From Amoebophrya sp. A120 (lineage: Eukaryota; Sar; Dinophyceae; Syndiniales; Amoebophryaceae), in NCBI GenBank assembly GCA_905178155.1, contig CAJINV010000009.1:434001-498000 (forward strand): 64,000 nt of DNA, read 5' to 3'. This document shows positions 33,178-45,583 of this stretch, piece after piece. Position 1 is the first letter of the stretch, and the number at the start of each line of letters is the position of its first letter. The notes beneath the pieces are model-generated. The model searched no databases. It saw only the letters and a list, made by a program, of their open reading frames with translations, and was not told the DNA's origin. Position numbers and translations under genes: made by a program.

Positions 33178-35049
33178 ATGATAAGAAATCATTTGCGGAA
33201 TGTCGATGTCCTCTTCGGGAGGAGTAGGACTAACCGCATCTGTTCACTTGTCAACGCAAGTTTGAAGATGGTGACCCTGTTCGTGTTCTGTGGGAGCATC
33301 CTCCTCGCGCCCCCGTCATTTCACTCTACTTGCGGCCCTCCGTTGTCACTTGCACAAGTGAAGAACGACGAGGACCACGGGACAAGCAAAGGCCGAGCGT
33401 GCGCCGCAGACACCTTCTCCACTAATTTCAATTTTCTCCTGCCGGTCTCTGCGGCGTCGATGTTGAATTCCAGTACAGCCGCCGACGGAATGACGACACA
33501 GACCACTGGTGGGGGACGAAGATCCCCTCTCTCTCCACCTCGCTCGCCCGTGCCGTTTCTGGATCTGGGCGCGGGAAGTGACAGTATTGCTCCTACCGAC
33601 TTCTTGCCAAACGTGATCAGCGATAGTGCCTCCAGCGGTTGGCGGCCGGAGCAAGAACGCGAAGCGACTTCGAGCACTTATTTTTCTGACGAACAGCACC
33701 CTCACCCAGCAGTCTTTCTCGGGCTGCAGGAGGGAGTCGCAGGCACCAGCCTGCCAAAGGGCACACTAGCAACATCATCACAGCATGAGATTGAGAACAC
33801 ATCAAGAGCACGGAGGTCAGGCGCCCTGACCCCCCACAACCAGTACACTCTTATCGACGTGCAGCACCGGTGGCCAGCGGAGCCACGTCTTCTGTACAGA
33901 AATACGGCACCAGACGAGCAGCATCGGGACATTGCGAAAAATCTCGATGACGACAAAATGATGTCGCAGGCGTATTTCAGTGGTGGACCAACAACGACTA
34001 GAACTACTCAAGCCCAGTGTTCCGCAGCAGGAGCTGGGACGCAAGGCGGAGATCAGGAGCCGGAACCACCCATGATGGGGGATCTGGACGACGGCTTCAG
34101 GTTGAGGACGAGCGCAAGTTTACTCAACCACGAGAGGCATGAGCCACGAGAATATCATCGATTTGTTCGGGGGCGATCTGGTGCATCGAAATCTGCATCC
34201 TCTTCCTCGTCTGGGTCTGAAAATGGAACAAGAAGGCTGTCTGCTGTAGAACCGACACGCAAGCGCAAGCGGCAGCACGAACGTGATTCGTATTCCCAAC
34301 ATCAAGCAGAAGCAGACCAGGATTTCTCACAAGTAGAGCAGAGCTGCTCTCCCAAATTGCTGCGCCTGTCCCGCCCAGCGTTTCCTTCACCATATGTTCA
34401 TCAACTACAGTTGCAACCTCCTACTAGTTCTTCAACTGCCGCCCCAAGTCATCTCCCGACTGGTGCGGAGATGTTTCATCAGCGACCTCCTTCTCAAACT
34501 GGGATTCCGCTCCTAGGGCTCGTGACGACGCACCAGCAAAGAAGCCAGTCGGCCAGGACGTCAACCCCCGGGCAAGTCGATCCGCGAGGACCTCGACCTA
34601 CGACGCCACCCCACGACTCAGAGCCGCAGTGTGCTAGACCGAGCGGCGGACTCGACGACGTGAGTCATAGCGGGACGAATCGACACCACCGCGGGGATAT
34701 TGGTAGTAGCTCCAGCATTCTGGCGCAAGCGCGAGAGCGACTCCTATGCAAGAAGGGTGATGATGATGACGATGATGTTGATACGTCAAGCCATGGAACG
34801 CTGAGTAGCTCCATCTCGGAGCCGGTCGGGATGGGGATGCGGCGCAACAAAAAATTCTCGGATCTGTGCGGGGCGTTTCGCGACGAGCGCCAGGTAGCGG
34901 AGCTCGATTCACAACTGCAGTTCTTGGGACTCGGAGGCCGCGACAGGAGCAGAAGCCGCGGGAGATGGATGTCTGGATCTACCCACTCGGGGGTGGGTGG
35001 GTGGGTGGGACGGGACGGGACGAGACCGAGACGTGCAGCAACCCTCTGA
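33178..35049 (+). CDS. Unknown Ser/Pro-rich protein with N-terminal hydrophobic segment
   Basis: Single-exon frame of 623 aa. A hydrophobic stretch at residues about 28-46 (SLKMVTLFVFCGSILLAPP) could be a signal anchor or cleaved signal peptide, suggesting entry to the secretory pathway. The rest is low-complexity: Ser/Thr/Pro-rich, a basic cluster TRKRKRQHERD near residue 360, an aspartate run GDDDDDDVD near residue 526, and an Arg/Ser/Gly-rich end. No domain was recognised. Coding status rests on the long uninterrupted frame and GC-biased third positions against the AT-rich flanks. Confidence 0.55.
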   Translation: MIRNHLRNVDVLFGRSRTNRICSLVNASLKMVTLFVFCGSILLAPPSFHSTCGPPLSLAQVKNDEDHGTSKGRACAADTFSTNFNFLLPVSAASMLNSSTAADGMTTQTTGGGRRSPLSPPRSPVPFLDLGAGSDSIAPTDFLPNVISDSASSGWRPEQEREATSSTYFSDEQHPHPAVFLGLQEGVAGTSLPKGTLATSSQHEIENTSRARRSGALTPHNQYTLIDVQHRWPAEPRLLYRNTAPDEQHRDIAKNLDDDKMMSQAYFSGGPTTTRTTQAQCSAAGAGTQGGDQEPEPPMMGDLDDGFRLRTSASLLNHERHEPREYHRFVRGRSGASKSASSSSSGSENGTRRLSAVEPTRKRKRQHERDSYSQHQAEADQDFSQVEQSCSPKLLRLSRPAFPSPYVHQLQLQPPTSSSTAAPSHLPTGAEMFHQRPPSQTGIPLLGLVTTHQQRSQSARTSTPGQVDPRGPRPTTPPHDSEPQCARPSGGLDDVSHSGTNRHHRGDIGSSSSILAQARERLLCKKGDDDDDDVDTSSHGTLSSSISEPVGMGMRRNKKFSDLCGAFRDERQVAELDSQLQFLGLGGRDRSRSRGRWMSGSTHSGVGGWVGRDGTRPRRAATL

Positions 35050-37574
35050 AACTGACGAACAAACACCCACCAGTAAAAAGCGAAGCTCCAACATGTCCCG
35101 AGGGGCTTTTCATTCGATTCCAGACGAGTTCCTCGGGTCATAAGCTGCACTACGTAGAAGCAGGTGGAACAAGCCTTTTTCCGGTTCCAGACGCGGTGCA
35201 GGGGGGATGAGCTGTAGTAGCAAAATAAACATAATGAACAAGCAGAACGTAAAACTAGAAGAAGATCGAAGATCCTGCATGTCATCTGCGTAACTCTGTT
35301 CAGCGGGTGACCGATCCTTATCCCAGGTATTTTTAATTACAGGAGTGCACTGCCAACTCCTAGAGATTCAGATCCCGATCGACATATGAATAAAAGGACT
35401 ACAAGTAGGAAATTACAAGGGGCCAGAAATTTTGACTTCGTAGTGTGTGACTAGATGATAAAAGTAAGAAGCCAAGAGCCTACAACTTGCAGAGCACGAC
35501 TTGTAGTTTGTGGCAGCTGGATAAGGATAACGATAAACTTGCAGATTTGTTCTCGACGACTTGTATCAAGAAATCACGACGACCACGACCACGAGCAAAG
35601 CCGAAGGCAAACACTGCCTCCACAAAGAAGTGTATGTCGTTGCCCCACTATATACCCGACATGCCTGAAGTGACAAAGATAATGGAAGCACGTCAACATC
35701 ACATCTAAAGAGGATATCATAGCGTAACAGCACTGATTGTTTTTGCTTCTAAATTGATCGACTGCCATGCGGACATTGACTGGAAACACGATCATGACCA
35801 ATATCAAATACATATACATCCCAGCTCCTGTTCTGCAGACCATTTGAGCTTTGTCACTATGGAAAAAACATGTAAAAAAGACACGGACGCACACCATGTT
35901 GTGCATTTTTCAGATATGTCGAAGTTGGAGTTGACTGATGGGGATGGCTCCTGCTTTGATAAAATCGCAAAAAAAAAAACGGTCGACTAATACGTGTTTG
36001 TGCCGTACAAACATAGTAGTGTAAAGCTTAAAAAGCATTGCTCGTTTTTTTTCTCGAGAAAAAAACATTTCTACCGCCGCTCACCACGAGCATGAGCGAG
36101 AATCTGTAACACTCCTTTGAGTGCTTTCAGAACGCTACCTGAGCCACAAGAAATAAATCATGTCCTGGGGGGCCTGCGGCCACTGTTGAATAGTTGTACC
36201 GATCGCAAGCTGCAACCAAGATGAAGCTATTGTTGAAGTCAGACCCTAATTACCGACGATGGCAGTTGCAAACTTAATGATGTGCGAGTGGGTATAAAGC
36301 TAACGACAAAGAGCCTGCACGACATTCGTGCTCTCAAGGGAATTTACTTCGTTACAGAATATGCATTTGGAAAGACATGATGGGACCTTAATAAATCGTT
36401 GTCGAGCAGCTGTTGCTGTATTCGCGACGACCTACACCTACTTGTATTTGCCCGTAAACCTACAGGCACAACCTTCCTTGTTGCACTTTTTAGACGTTGT
36501 ACAGGAGGCCGCTGGCTAAGTAAAGCTACCTTTACACGTCGAGCAGCCTGCAGAAGCGGGTGTCAAAACAGAGCAGTACGTGCCCATATTACTGAATGTA
36601 GTGTTGCGCAACAGATATATCTTTGAATGAATATTTTTTTTTTACAATTATTTCAATTGGTTTAGGTTCGTTATTTAGCTGTTTTTTGACGTACTGTGTG
36701 CGTGTGGTCGCGTATTTGCATGAATTCAACGGAGGTCGCAGGGAAGGAGAGCAGGAGACTCATGATGATCGACCGCACACATCAAGTTTTTCTTTTCCTT
36801 TTATAGTTCTAGTTGACCCGAAAAACAAAAATCAAAATGTAAATGCAATAAAATAAAAACTAACAACTCATTATGATGTGGAGCGACCTCTTTTTTTCGT
36901 ACGAGAAGGCGGAGATGATCTTTAAAAGCAGACTTCTCTTTGAGTAGTTTGCAATGCTTCATGGATGTGTGCTCTTGGACTTTATGGATGTCGGAATCTT
37001 TCGCGAGAAACTGTCGTTCTGCTCCACATGTGACACTGTGTAGTCCTCGGAAAATACACTGATCGGTTCGTTTGCTGCAATCAAGTGTTACATCAAGCTG
37101 TGGCATGTGTTTGTGACCTGAGTGACGACACATATGCGCAAATTCAGAATTCGAGACGAGGGTATACTAAGTAGTAGTTCGTTGCATCGAAGGGGATGAA
37201 GATACTTGTGTTTGTGCTTGATAATTGCGATGCACAATTGAATTTGTACATTTACTCACAGAAGGATTACAACATTCTCGCACTATGTATTCGATTCGAT
37301 TTAGCTGCTGGTAGCCCCAGGCTCTTTTCGTTTTGATAGATACAGATATTGATATGCTGATGTGTAAATGAATTGTTCAAAAAAGTTGTATTGACGCGGA
37401 CAACTGCGATGAAGCGGTCGAGTCGTTTATCACCGTGATCGCCTGCAGCCACTTCACCCTCTAGCCACATCTCATTTCTTTCTCCTTTGTTCTAGGGTCA
37501 TGGAGAATATTGAGGTTGGCCCTCAAACGATATTTATTTAGTTGAGTTCAAAGGATACGAATCCTACTTGTTCA
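35050..37574. other. Intergenic, no gene seen
   Basis: About 2.5 kb of AT-rich DNA. Several short open frames occur, but none carries a recognisable motif or joins to a neighbour. Confidence 0.5.
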
Positions 37575-39354
37575 ATGAGTATAAGTGGCGCAACTTTATT
37601 GATCCATTACTTGCTTGCAAGAACGTATTCGAATTCATTTGGTCGTTCGATCAGAGCTGGGCTGCTAGTAGACGTCCTGAGTACACTAGCACACATCCAT
37701 GCCTGCGACTTCCACCACGACGGCTCCTTGCTGACGGATTTTGACCCCGACGAGCCCCAGGAAAAATTCATCCAGTCCGTCGCCCAAGCGGAGGAAAAGT
37801 GTCAGCAACACATTGAGGAGGAGCGGGAGCAAACCTGTGATAGAAGTGCAGACAGCAGTGATAGCACAGCACAACTCTCAGCACAAGGTCATCATCTGCA
37901 CAACTCCACCTCCGTCAAGTGTAGCAGCAAAACCTCCGATCCGAATTTCCAGAACCCCAACGCCACACACTCGCAGATGGCGTGGGCGCGGTACGGTTTT
38001 CGTGGCGGCAAAATGCCGCCGCCCTTCGAGTCAAGTGCGAAAATCCGCGGGGCCACCGGTGCGTTCGTCTCGCAGGAACAGGGAGAGGGAGCCGGTGCGC
38101 GGGTTCGCCGGTCCATCGGACGCCCGGAGTTGAAGAATTTGGACCCGTTTTTGATGTTGGACGAATTCAAGGTTGGGCTGCCGGCCGGCTTTCCCGACCA
38201 CCCGCACCGGGGAATGGAGACTGTGACTTACATGTTTCCCGATTCGCCCGGCAACTTCACGCACGAGGACAGTAAGGGGAACGCCGGCATTCTGGGCCCC
38301 TCGGATCTGCAGTGGATGACGGCCGCGCGGGGCATCATGCACTCGGAGGTGCCGGAAACCCGCAACGAGGCCCACGGGCTGCAGATGTGGATCAATTTGT
38401 CGAAAAAGGACAAGATGTCGCCGCCCGAGTACCAGGAAATTCCGGCCAAGGACTTGGCCCGCGCCGAGGCCACGGACGAGAACGGGAAGCTAGTGCAGGT
38501 GCAAATCGCGGCGGGCACGTCGCTCGGCGAGACCAGTCAGGTGCGGACGCGGACGCCCTGCTATCTCATCCACGTCAAAATGCTGGAGAAGGATGCCGTG
38601 TTCCGCCAGATGATCCCAGGCGACTTTGTATCCCGGTGGAACAAATCAAAATCTACTTCACTTCTTAGTGCCGTCATCCGCATTTTTATGATGTCATGCT
38701 GCTACTATTTCTATTCTATCTATTCTATTTCTAAAGCGATATCGAATGAAATGTGGTCAATGTTGACTGGTCTGCTTTGCCACTGTAATTTACGAATCTA
38801 TGCGTGCACCACCAGGAGAAAATAAAACAATAACAAACCGAAATCGAGGCTCATGGTAGAAGAAAAATCTTGATGTTGATTGCGCACCAGGATACGTAAC
38901 CGCATTTCTGTACACGCTCGAGGGGGCGGAGATCATCGTGAAGGGTGACGGCAGTTCTAAAATTGGCGACAAGGTTGTGCAGGGTCACACCACGGTTACG
39001 CTGCAGTCCAACCCAGGCGCGGGCGGCAGCGCGTCCGGCGGAGGCAACCTCAAGGCCGCGAAGAACTTGATGACGCAGGCCTCGAACAAGAATGCGGACG
39101 CCGGTGCCACCGGGAGCTCGGGGGAGGAGAAGGTGGGCATCGAGATTCGCGCAATCCGGCCGGAGTCGCAGTTCGTGGTGGTGGCCGCACGGCCGATTGG
39201 AGAGCCGATCGTGCAGTATGGGCCCTTCGTCATGACCAGCCAGGCCGAAATCCAGCAGGCCTTTCGCGACTATCAGATGGGCACCCACGGGTTCGAGGGC
39301 GCGCAACAGTGGTCCTCGAAGAACAAGCAGAGGATGGGGCGCGGAGGGTTCTAG
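37575..39354 (+). CDS. Pirin-like cupin protein, 2 exons
   Basis: Exons 37575-38627 and 38896-39354 give 503 aa. The pirin cupin core begins near residue 155. Iron-site residues are all visible: H209 and H211 in FPDHPHRGMETVTY, then H256 and E258 in RGIMHSEVP, corresponding to human pirin H56, H58, H101 and E103. QWMTAARG and LQMWINL are further signatures. Pirins are iron-binding nuclear cofactors or quercetinase-like dioxygenases. The roughly 130-residue N-terminal extension is unusual; MAWARYGF at 37977 is an alternative start. The C-terminal cupin half contains an extra Gly/Ala/Ser/Asn-rich insertion. The intron is an inverted-repeat introner. Joining TTT to GTAACC restores the expected DFVTAFLYTLEG strand, whereas the available GT-AG choice (GTATCC to CCAG) hits a stop. 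Confidence 0.88.
38629..38894 (+). mobile_element. Introner in the pirin gene, 266 bp
   Basis: The left end TATCCCGGTGGAACAAATCA and the reverse complement of the right end, TATCCTGGTGCGCAATCAAC, are diverged terminal inverted repeats. Unlike the other introners here, no intact 5-bp TSD is visible (CTTTG versus CGTAA), suggesting an older insertion. It lies exactly at the intron of the pirin gene. Confidence 0.72.
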
Positions 39355-40400
39355 GACACGCGTTCTATGATCCCCTCCTGCAAAGAAAGTTGCTACCCTT
39401 TTCGCGCGTTGTTCGCAGAGAAATGAGCGCTCCAGTACTGCACCGATAATCTTTCCTCTGTCCAATCAAGTGAATGTGAAATAGCAAAAGGACAATGAAA
39501 ATATCCTCTGCTCTATGTGATGATCAAATATGAAACTCTCGTCGACGTCGTGACCCGTGACCGATGCTGACCTTCCGTGTGTGTCGTTGGTTGTTTCGTG
39601 GAATAGATTGTACGTCGCAAATTCGCTGCGCCATCTTTCAATCGACATAAAAAATATGTAGCGATAAAAAATGAGATGAAGATTGTTAGTTTTATCGAAG
39701 ACAAAAGACGACGCCAGGGTCCGCTGAAAGTCCGGCATGAATCGGTGACCAAAAAAGAGGAAATCAATATTCTGTAAGTAGGTGTAAGACTAAGAAGTTT
39801 AACGACGGATTTGCAATAAATATTCGTAAATGTAGTTTCTCCGTGTGCAGCTGTTCCATTTGGACATTTTGCTAGTGATGCGAATGATGTCGAGACCTCC
39901 ACCAAATGTTGACCCTTTTTTTGTTTCGCACTGGAAGCACTCACTTAAATAATTGTGCGTGTGCCATGATACGCATACGCAAATTTCTGGGCGACATTTT
40001 GGTCGACGGAACCGGCGCACAGGCAACTGATCCTGCTAGAATTCTGGGTATTGCGCACCCGCTCTTTGTTCGACCCAGTTTTGCTTTTGTCATGCTTCTA
40101 TTCGCATCCAAATAAAATTGGAATTATCATGATCATGTTCATGTGCTTCCTGCTCGTTCAAGTCATGAAGATGTAGCTCTCTATGCGCAGTCGTGGTCGC
40201 AGTAGTACACGAACTCCAATCCTTGTCGTCGTCCTCCTGTGGTCGTGATTTTGTTGTAGGAATCACACGAGATTCGAATAGCTTCGCCCGCTGGGTGTGA
40301 CATCGCAAACTTGCGCTAGAAGGAACGTTTTTCACAGAGTTCACCTGCCGCAACGGCGCGCGGGCGTTTTCGGTATCAACTGAGAAAGACACCGCTTCTG
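39355..40400. other. Intergenic, no gene seen
   Basis: AT-leaning spacer after pirin. No supported feature before the repeat field that starts near 40400. Confidence 0.5.
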
Positions 40401-41660
40401 CTGTCGTGCCGCAGTGCGTTTCCAGCTGCAAGGAAGCCCAGCCGGAAGCACATTGAAAACGCATCCGCAGCGCATCCCAGCCGGAAACGCCTCTTCAGGG
40501 CATTTCTACCGAGCTGGTGGAGATCGGGCTAGGGACGCCCTCTCAGACAGAGCATTTGCGTTCCTAGCTGGAAATCCAGCCAGAGAGGCCCCCTCCGTGC
40601 ATTTCCAGCTGGAAGGAAATCTAGCCGGGAACGCATTGGAAACGCACGCGCGACGCTTTTCCAGCTGGGAGCTCGGCTGGAGATGCCTGCTCAGCCCTTT
40701 TCTTCTAGCTGAAAGTAAATCCAGCCGGAGACGCAGCGAAAATGCATCCGCGGCCTAATGGATGCCTTTTCAAAGCATGCCGAGCTGGAAACTCGGCTAG
40801 AGACGCCGTCGCAGTGCGTTTCTGCTTGGGAATCTAGCTAGCGACGCCGTCTCAGTGCATTTCTAGCTGGAAACCCACCTAGGGACGCCGTCTCAGTGCG
40901 TTTCTAGCTAGAAATCCAGCCAGCGACGCCGCCCCGGTGTGTGTCCAGCAGGGAATCCAGCTAGCAATGCCGTCTCAGTGCCTTTCTAGCTGGAAGGAAA
41001 TACAGCCGGAAAGGCAGCGGCAGCGTGTTTCCGGCTAGAGACCCAGGCGGAAAGGCATCGCCAGCGCGTTCCCAGAACGAAATCCAGCCGGAGAGGCATC
41101 GCCAAAGCGCCCCCAGCTGGAAGAAATTCAGCCCGCAGCGCCTTTTCGGAGTATTTCTAGCGTGAAATGGAGCCGGAGACGCCTTTTCAGAGCATTCCTA
41201 GCGGGAAACCCAGACGGCGGCGCGTTTTTTTCTAGCTGGGAGGAAATCCAGCCGGGAGTCAATGCGTTACTTACTTAAAGAGGCATCCGCAAGCAACGCG
41301 CCTCCAGCTGGAAATCGTTCGAGGGCGCCCCTTCGAAGATTATCCAGCTGGAGACGCCGTGGCAATGGAGACCCAGCTGGCTGGAAACGCCTTTTCGAGG
41401 GAGATCCAGATGGAAACGCATCGAGAAGGTTTCTTCAGCGCATTTCAGCCCGGCCTTTTCAAAGTGTGAGCAGCTGGATTTCTAGTCGAAGACGGTGCTC
41501 GATTTCTAGCTTGGAATCCAGCTGTGGGGAACACTTTGAAAAGGCATCTGCGGCGCATTGTTAGCTGGGATTTTAGGTCAAGACGCCCCAAGGCGATGCC
41601 AGGTGGATAGATTTGCGGGCGGAGATGCCTCGGGGCATTTCCAGCTGTCAAGAATCGCAA
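40400..41660. repeat. Degenerate TAGCTGGAAATCCAGC repeat field
   Basis: About 1.25 kb of diverged copies of a short unit built around CTAGCTGGAAATCCAGCC followed by GAGACGCC and CTCAGTGCATTTC, at irregular spacing of about 55-65 nt. The core is partly self-complementary (GCTGGA/TCCAGC). Short frames in it are repeat-derived. Confidence 0.8.
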
Positions 41661-41689
41661 GGCAGCTGATTTCTCTACGATTTTGCGGG

Positions 41690-41985
41690 TTTTCTTCCCG
41701 GGGTAGCAAAACTCTTCTGGCTACCCGGGGAACGGTTTTCCTAGAAGGATAATGGGCAGGTATTGGGAAGCTATCGGGAAGGGTTAGCAGAGCTGAAGCT
41801 TTTCTCGGGTTGTTGTGCTTAGCACGGCTACTACTTATTCAGGCTACCCGGGGCAAGAGTCTTCTAGTAGGGTTGTGGGAGGAAAGGTATTGGGAGTCTG
41901 TTTTTTTTTTTCCCGAGTTGCTGTGTTTAGCACAGCTATTCTGGCTACCCGGGGCATGGGTTTTCTGGAAGAATGGGGGGAAGGT
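41690..41985. repeat. Three-copy GGCTACCCGGGG repeat
   Basis: Copies at about 41718, 41841 and 41944 contain CTGGCTACCCGGGG or GGCTACCCGGGGC, then TTTTCTGGAAG/CTTCTAG, then GGGAGG/GGGAAGGTATTG. The period is about 105-125 nt. Confidence 0.7.
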
Positions 41986-42159
41986 ATTGACGGAGGCATC
42001 CATCTGCGCCATCGTTGCACGCCTTCCAGGTGCAGCATCCGTGGTTGCGGTTGCCGGCTTCCGTCTCCGTCGGCTGCTCGCGATGTCTCCGTGCGCGCGA
42101 TCCGCTGAAGCTTTTTTTCCTTAGGGATTTCAGTAAGGAAGCGACACGCGACCGCGCAG

Positions 42160-43025
42160 ATCCGAGTGACCCCCTACGTCACTCCCCCCGCCCTTTCGAT
42201 GTGATGACATTGCGCCCCAATCTGTATGAATGATTTTAGGATCTAAGATTATAGCTTGAAGATCTAAGATTATGACTTTTGAGATGAAGACTTGACTATG
42301 ATCCTATTGCGCCCCAATCTGTACGGATAATTTTTAAGTCTAAGACTATAGCTGATCGATCTAAGATTATGACTTTTACATGTGGGGGGCCCTCGCCCCC
42401 CCCCCGCGCCCCCCCCCGCCCTTGCGATATGATGACACTGCGCCCCAATCTGTACGAATAGTTTTCATTTTTAAGATGACGACTCACATGCGGGGGGCCC
42501 TCGCCCCCCCCCGCGCCCCCCCCGCCCTTTCGATATGATCCGACTGCGCCCCAATCTTTATGAATGATTTTGACTATGATCCTACTGCGGCCCAATCTGT
42601 ATGAATAGTTTTTAATTCTAAGATTATAACTGATCGATCTAAGATTATGACTTTTACATGCGGGGGGCCCTCGCCCCCCCCCCCGCCCCCCCCGCCCTTT
42701 CGATATGATCCGATTGCGCCCCAATCTTTATGAATGATTTTGACTATGATCCTACTGCGCCCCAATCTGTATGAATAGTTTTTAAGTCTAAGATTATAAC
42801 TGATCGATCTAAGATTATGACTTTTACATGCGGGGGGCCCTCGCCCCCCCCCGCGCCCCCCCCGCCCTTGCGATATGATGATACTGCGCCCCAATCTGTG
42901 CGAAAAGTTTTCACTTTTAAGATGAAGACTGACATGCGGGGGGCCCTCGCCCCCCCCCCGCGCCCCCCCCGCCCTTTCGATATGATCCTCTTGCGCCCCA
43001 AGCTGTGTGAATGATTTTGACTATG
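42160..43025. repeat. Tandem repeat with C-run and CTAAGATTAT words
   Basis: Higher-order tandem array. Units contain CGATATGAT, GCGCCCCAATCTGTATGAAT, TAAGATTATGACTTTTACATG and GGGGGGCCCTCGCCCCCCCC. Units of about 120-190 nt are present at least five times with variants. Open frames on the minus strand through it are repeat artefacts. Confidence 0.85.
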
Positions 43026-43029
43026 ATCC

Positions 43030-43260
43030 TATTGCGCACTCAGATTTAAGATTGAGATTGCGATTTAAGATTGAGATTGCGATTTGAGATTGAGATTAAG
43101 ATTGAGACTTGATATGAAAATACGAAAATTTGAATTCGAGATTGAGACTTGATATGAAATTGAATTACTCAATTTGAATTATTCATGAAATTGAATTATT
43201 CAATTTGAATTATTCACGAAATTGAATTATTCAATTTGAATTATTCAGGAAATTGAATTG
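43030..43260. repeat. AT-rich microsatellite-like tract
   Basis: GATTGAGATTGCGATTTAA repeats are followed by three or four copies of GAAATTGAATTATTCAATTT, the latter nearly palindromic (GAATTATTCAATTTGAATTA). Confidence 0.85.
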
Positions 43261-43410
43261 TTCGTGAGTCTTGCGATGAAATTGTAGATATGACTATCAA
43301 TGCTCCTGATGAAAGCTAGTAAAGCAAGAGGATCGACGAAGTTGAATGCTGGTTCCATGTAGTTCCACACTTACTTTTCCGGAAATCATGAAAGGCACGA
43401 AATCTTGAAC

Positions 43411-45583
43411 ATGACATCAATTTCGTCCGATGTGCTCAACTTGCTCCAAGAGCGACGCGCATTGACTCTAGAGCAGGAAGAGATCTTTGTCGCCCGCGAC
43501 CACCGCCGCAGCAGAAGCGTCTTGGAGGAGGAAAATCCGGCTATCTTTCTCGAACCAAAATGGACCGCCGAGGATATCGATCAAAAAGGACCCAAGTGTG
43601 AAAGGAGCTTTCGGCGATTCCAAGACCGGAAAGCATTCCGACGGGTGGTTGAAAGGTAGGAGCGTCAATTAGTACTAGAAGCGGTGCTGATGTTCTCATA
43701 TGATCCATTGCACCACACTTGCGTTGTTCTCACTTGCAGTAACGTTTTCCGATTGTGTTTGTTGTTGTGCATGATTTTGAGCATCAAGAATGTCGCATGA
43801 AAATGACAGACTCCGGCTTCTGCGGACTGACGTTCGACGACAAGCTGCCGATGCCCAACAGACTTTGACACGCATTGCCAACAATGAGTCACCACTGGTT
43901 CATTGTACAGACGCCCTCGCCCCAGAAGCTGGTGGCGCCAAAAGGTCACAAGAAATATCGCCACTGGGACACCCGACTGGAAGCAGCACTAGGGCTGGAG
44001 GAAGCTCGTCACCGTCCACCTCTCGCGGGCGGACGACTTCTAGCGCCCTTGTTTCCGCGGCGAAATCAGCTTTGACGCTGTGCGGTCCCGTCAATGCGCA
44101 ACCAAGAGGCCATTCTACACCAGCAACCGCGAATGCATCTGCTCTTGATGCTGTGACTGGCTTTTTAGCGCCAGCATCTCGTCCATCAAGAATTTCTGAC
44201 CGAGAAGCGAAAGTCAAAATCCAGGATCTCGAAGCTCTGCAGTTGTCCGTTGCACAGCAGATGGAACAGCGCATAGCGATGTTGGAAGCGCAAATAACGC
44301 AAGCGTCCTCGTCCACCTCTCCGCAAGCGGACTCGCGCACTTCAAGAGGCCGCGTTAGCGCTTTCAGATTCGAGCCGGGGACTCGAGGCAGCGGCGCTGG
44401 TGCAACGAAGAGTTCCTCATCTTTGCAAGCACGTGTCCTGAGCTTGAAGTCAGCCGGCCAAAAATTGGAGTTCGTTGCAGAGCAAGCCTGCGTGTTTGAC
44501 GGAAAAAATCATGCATCGCAGGATGGAGCCGGAACCCGTCCAGAAGACCACGCTGATGGCCGCTCTCCTGCGAACGGAGATAGTACCGGACTCTTAACAC
44601 GGCAGGATTCTCTCAGCAGTTTGATTCGTCGCGATAGCACAGGTCCGGGGGATTTCGACGGGTCGCCACCAGGGTATGTCGAAGACACCGACGAGGCTGA
44701 TCCACCTTACAAAAGGATGAGACAGCGAGACGCAGTCTCATTTGCAAGAAATCAACGGGCAGCACTAGTCGGCAAGGTTGATCTTTACCTGGCCGAAATG
44801 GCCAGTGCAAGAGAAATGGATGCGGCCCTTGCAGCAGAAGGGCGGGCTTCAGAAACAACGACCAGTGCGAAGATGAAGCAACAAGAGGTCGCTGCGGCAG
44901 ACATTGCCGGTGCGCATTCCTCGTCCTCCGCGGAAGAGCAGGTGCTATCGGCGAGGCAGCGATCCGGAGAAGTAGAGAAAGTGGTAAATAAGAACGGCAC
45001 GACTGAGGGACTTTTTCCCATTCACAACTACACGTCTGCATCACGTCGGACTCCCGTCGATGAGGAGATCAGTGATCTACACACGAAAGTTTACGACGTA
45101 CTAAACGACGCCTTGCGCAAGGACCAGACCAGCTCCGGCATGAGCGGGTTTAGCAAAGCGATGAGACCACCTACTGTGACGGGCAGCAGGGCGCAGGCGT
45201 TCGTGAAGGAAGCGAGTTCTTCCGCTGCTGGCGATGCGAGTCGGACAATAGCGCCCTCGTTGAAAACAGATTTTCGTGACGAGAAGCAGACCGCAACCAC
45301 GGCGGAGCTCCAGCATCGTCTGCAGCATTGCACCAAACTTTTGAAGCAGCTGGACGTAGAAATTAGCAAAACCTTGTCGCCGACAATCGCAGCGCTGAAG
45401 GAAAGCAGTCGGGAGAACACGAGAATGATGCTGGCCAATTGTGACAAAATTATTGCCAAACGAAGTGGCAGGGGAGATCGAGCACCGCGGAAAATACTCT
45501 TGCCCAGCTCCGGGGCTGACGACGCGGTGGTCTTGCGTGCCTTGGAAGGGAGAGCTGCCGGAAGAAATAAGGGAAGTAGATGA
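43411..45583 (+). CDS. Unknown protein with coiled-coil ends, 2 exons
   Basis: Exons 43411-43655 and 43789-45583 (intron GTAGGA...AAG) give 679 aa, in frame. Exon 1 encodes a charged region (LLQERRALTLEQEEIF and WTAEDIDQKGPKCERSFRRF). Exon 2 is Ser/Ala/Thr-rich with a predicted coiled coil near AKVKIQDLEALQLSVAQQME and a C-terminal helical part (TAELQHRLQHCTKLLKQLDVE). No family was recognised. The exon 2 start could alternatively be its own ATG at 43790 if exon 1 is not joined. Confidence 0.6.

Noticed and set aside
33178-35049. Membrane receptor assignment for the Ser/Pro-rich protein
   Set aside because: Only one hydrophobic segment and no recognisable extracellular or intracellular domain, so no function is claimed.
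42296-43014. Minus-strand Gly-rich frames
   Set aside because: They arise from C-runs of the tandem array and repeat with the array period.
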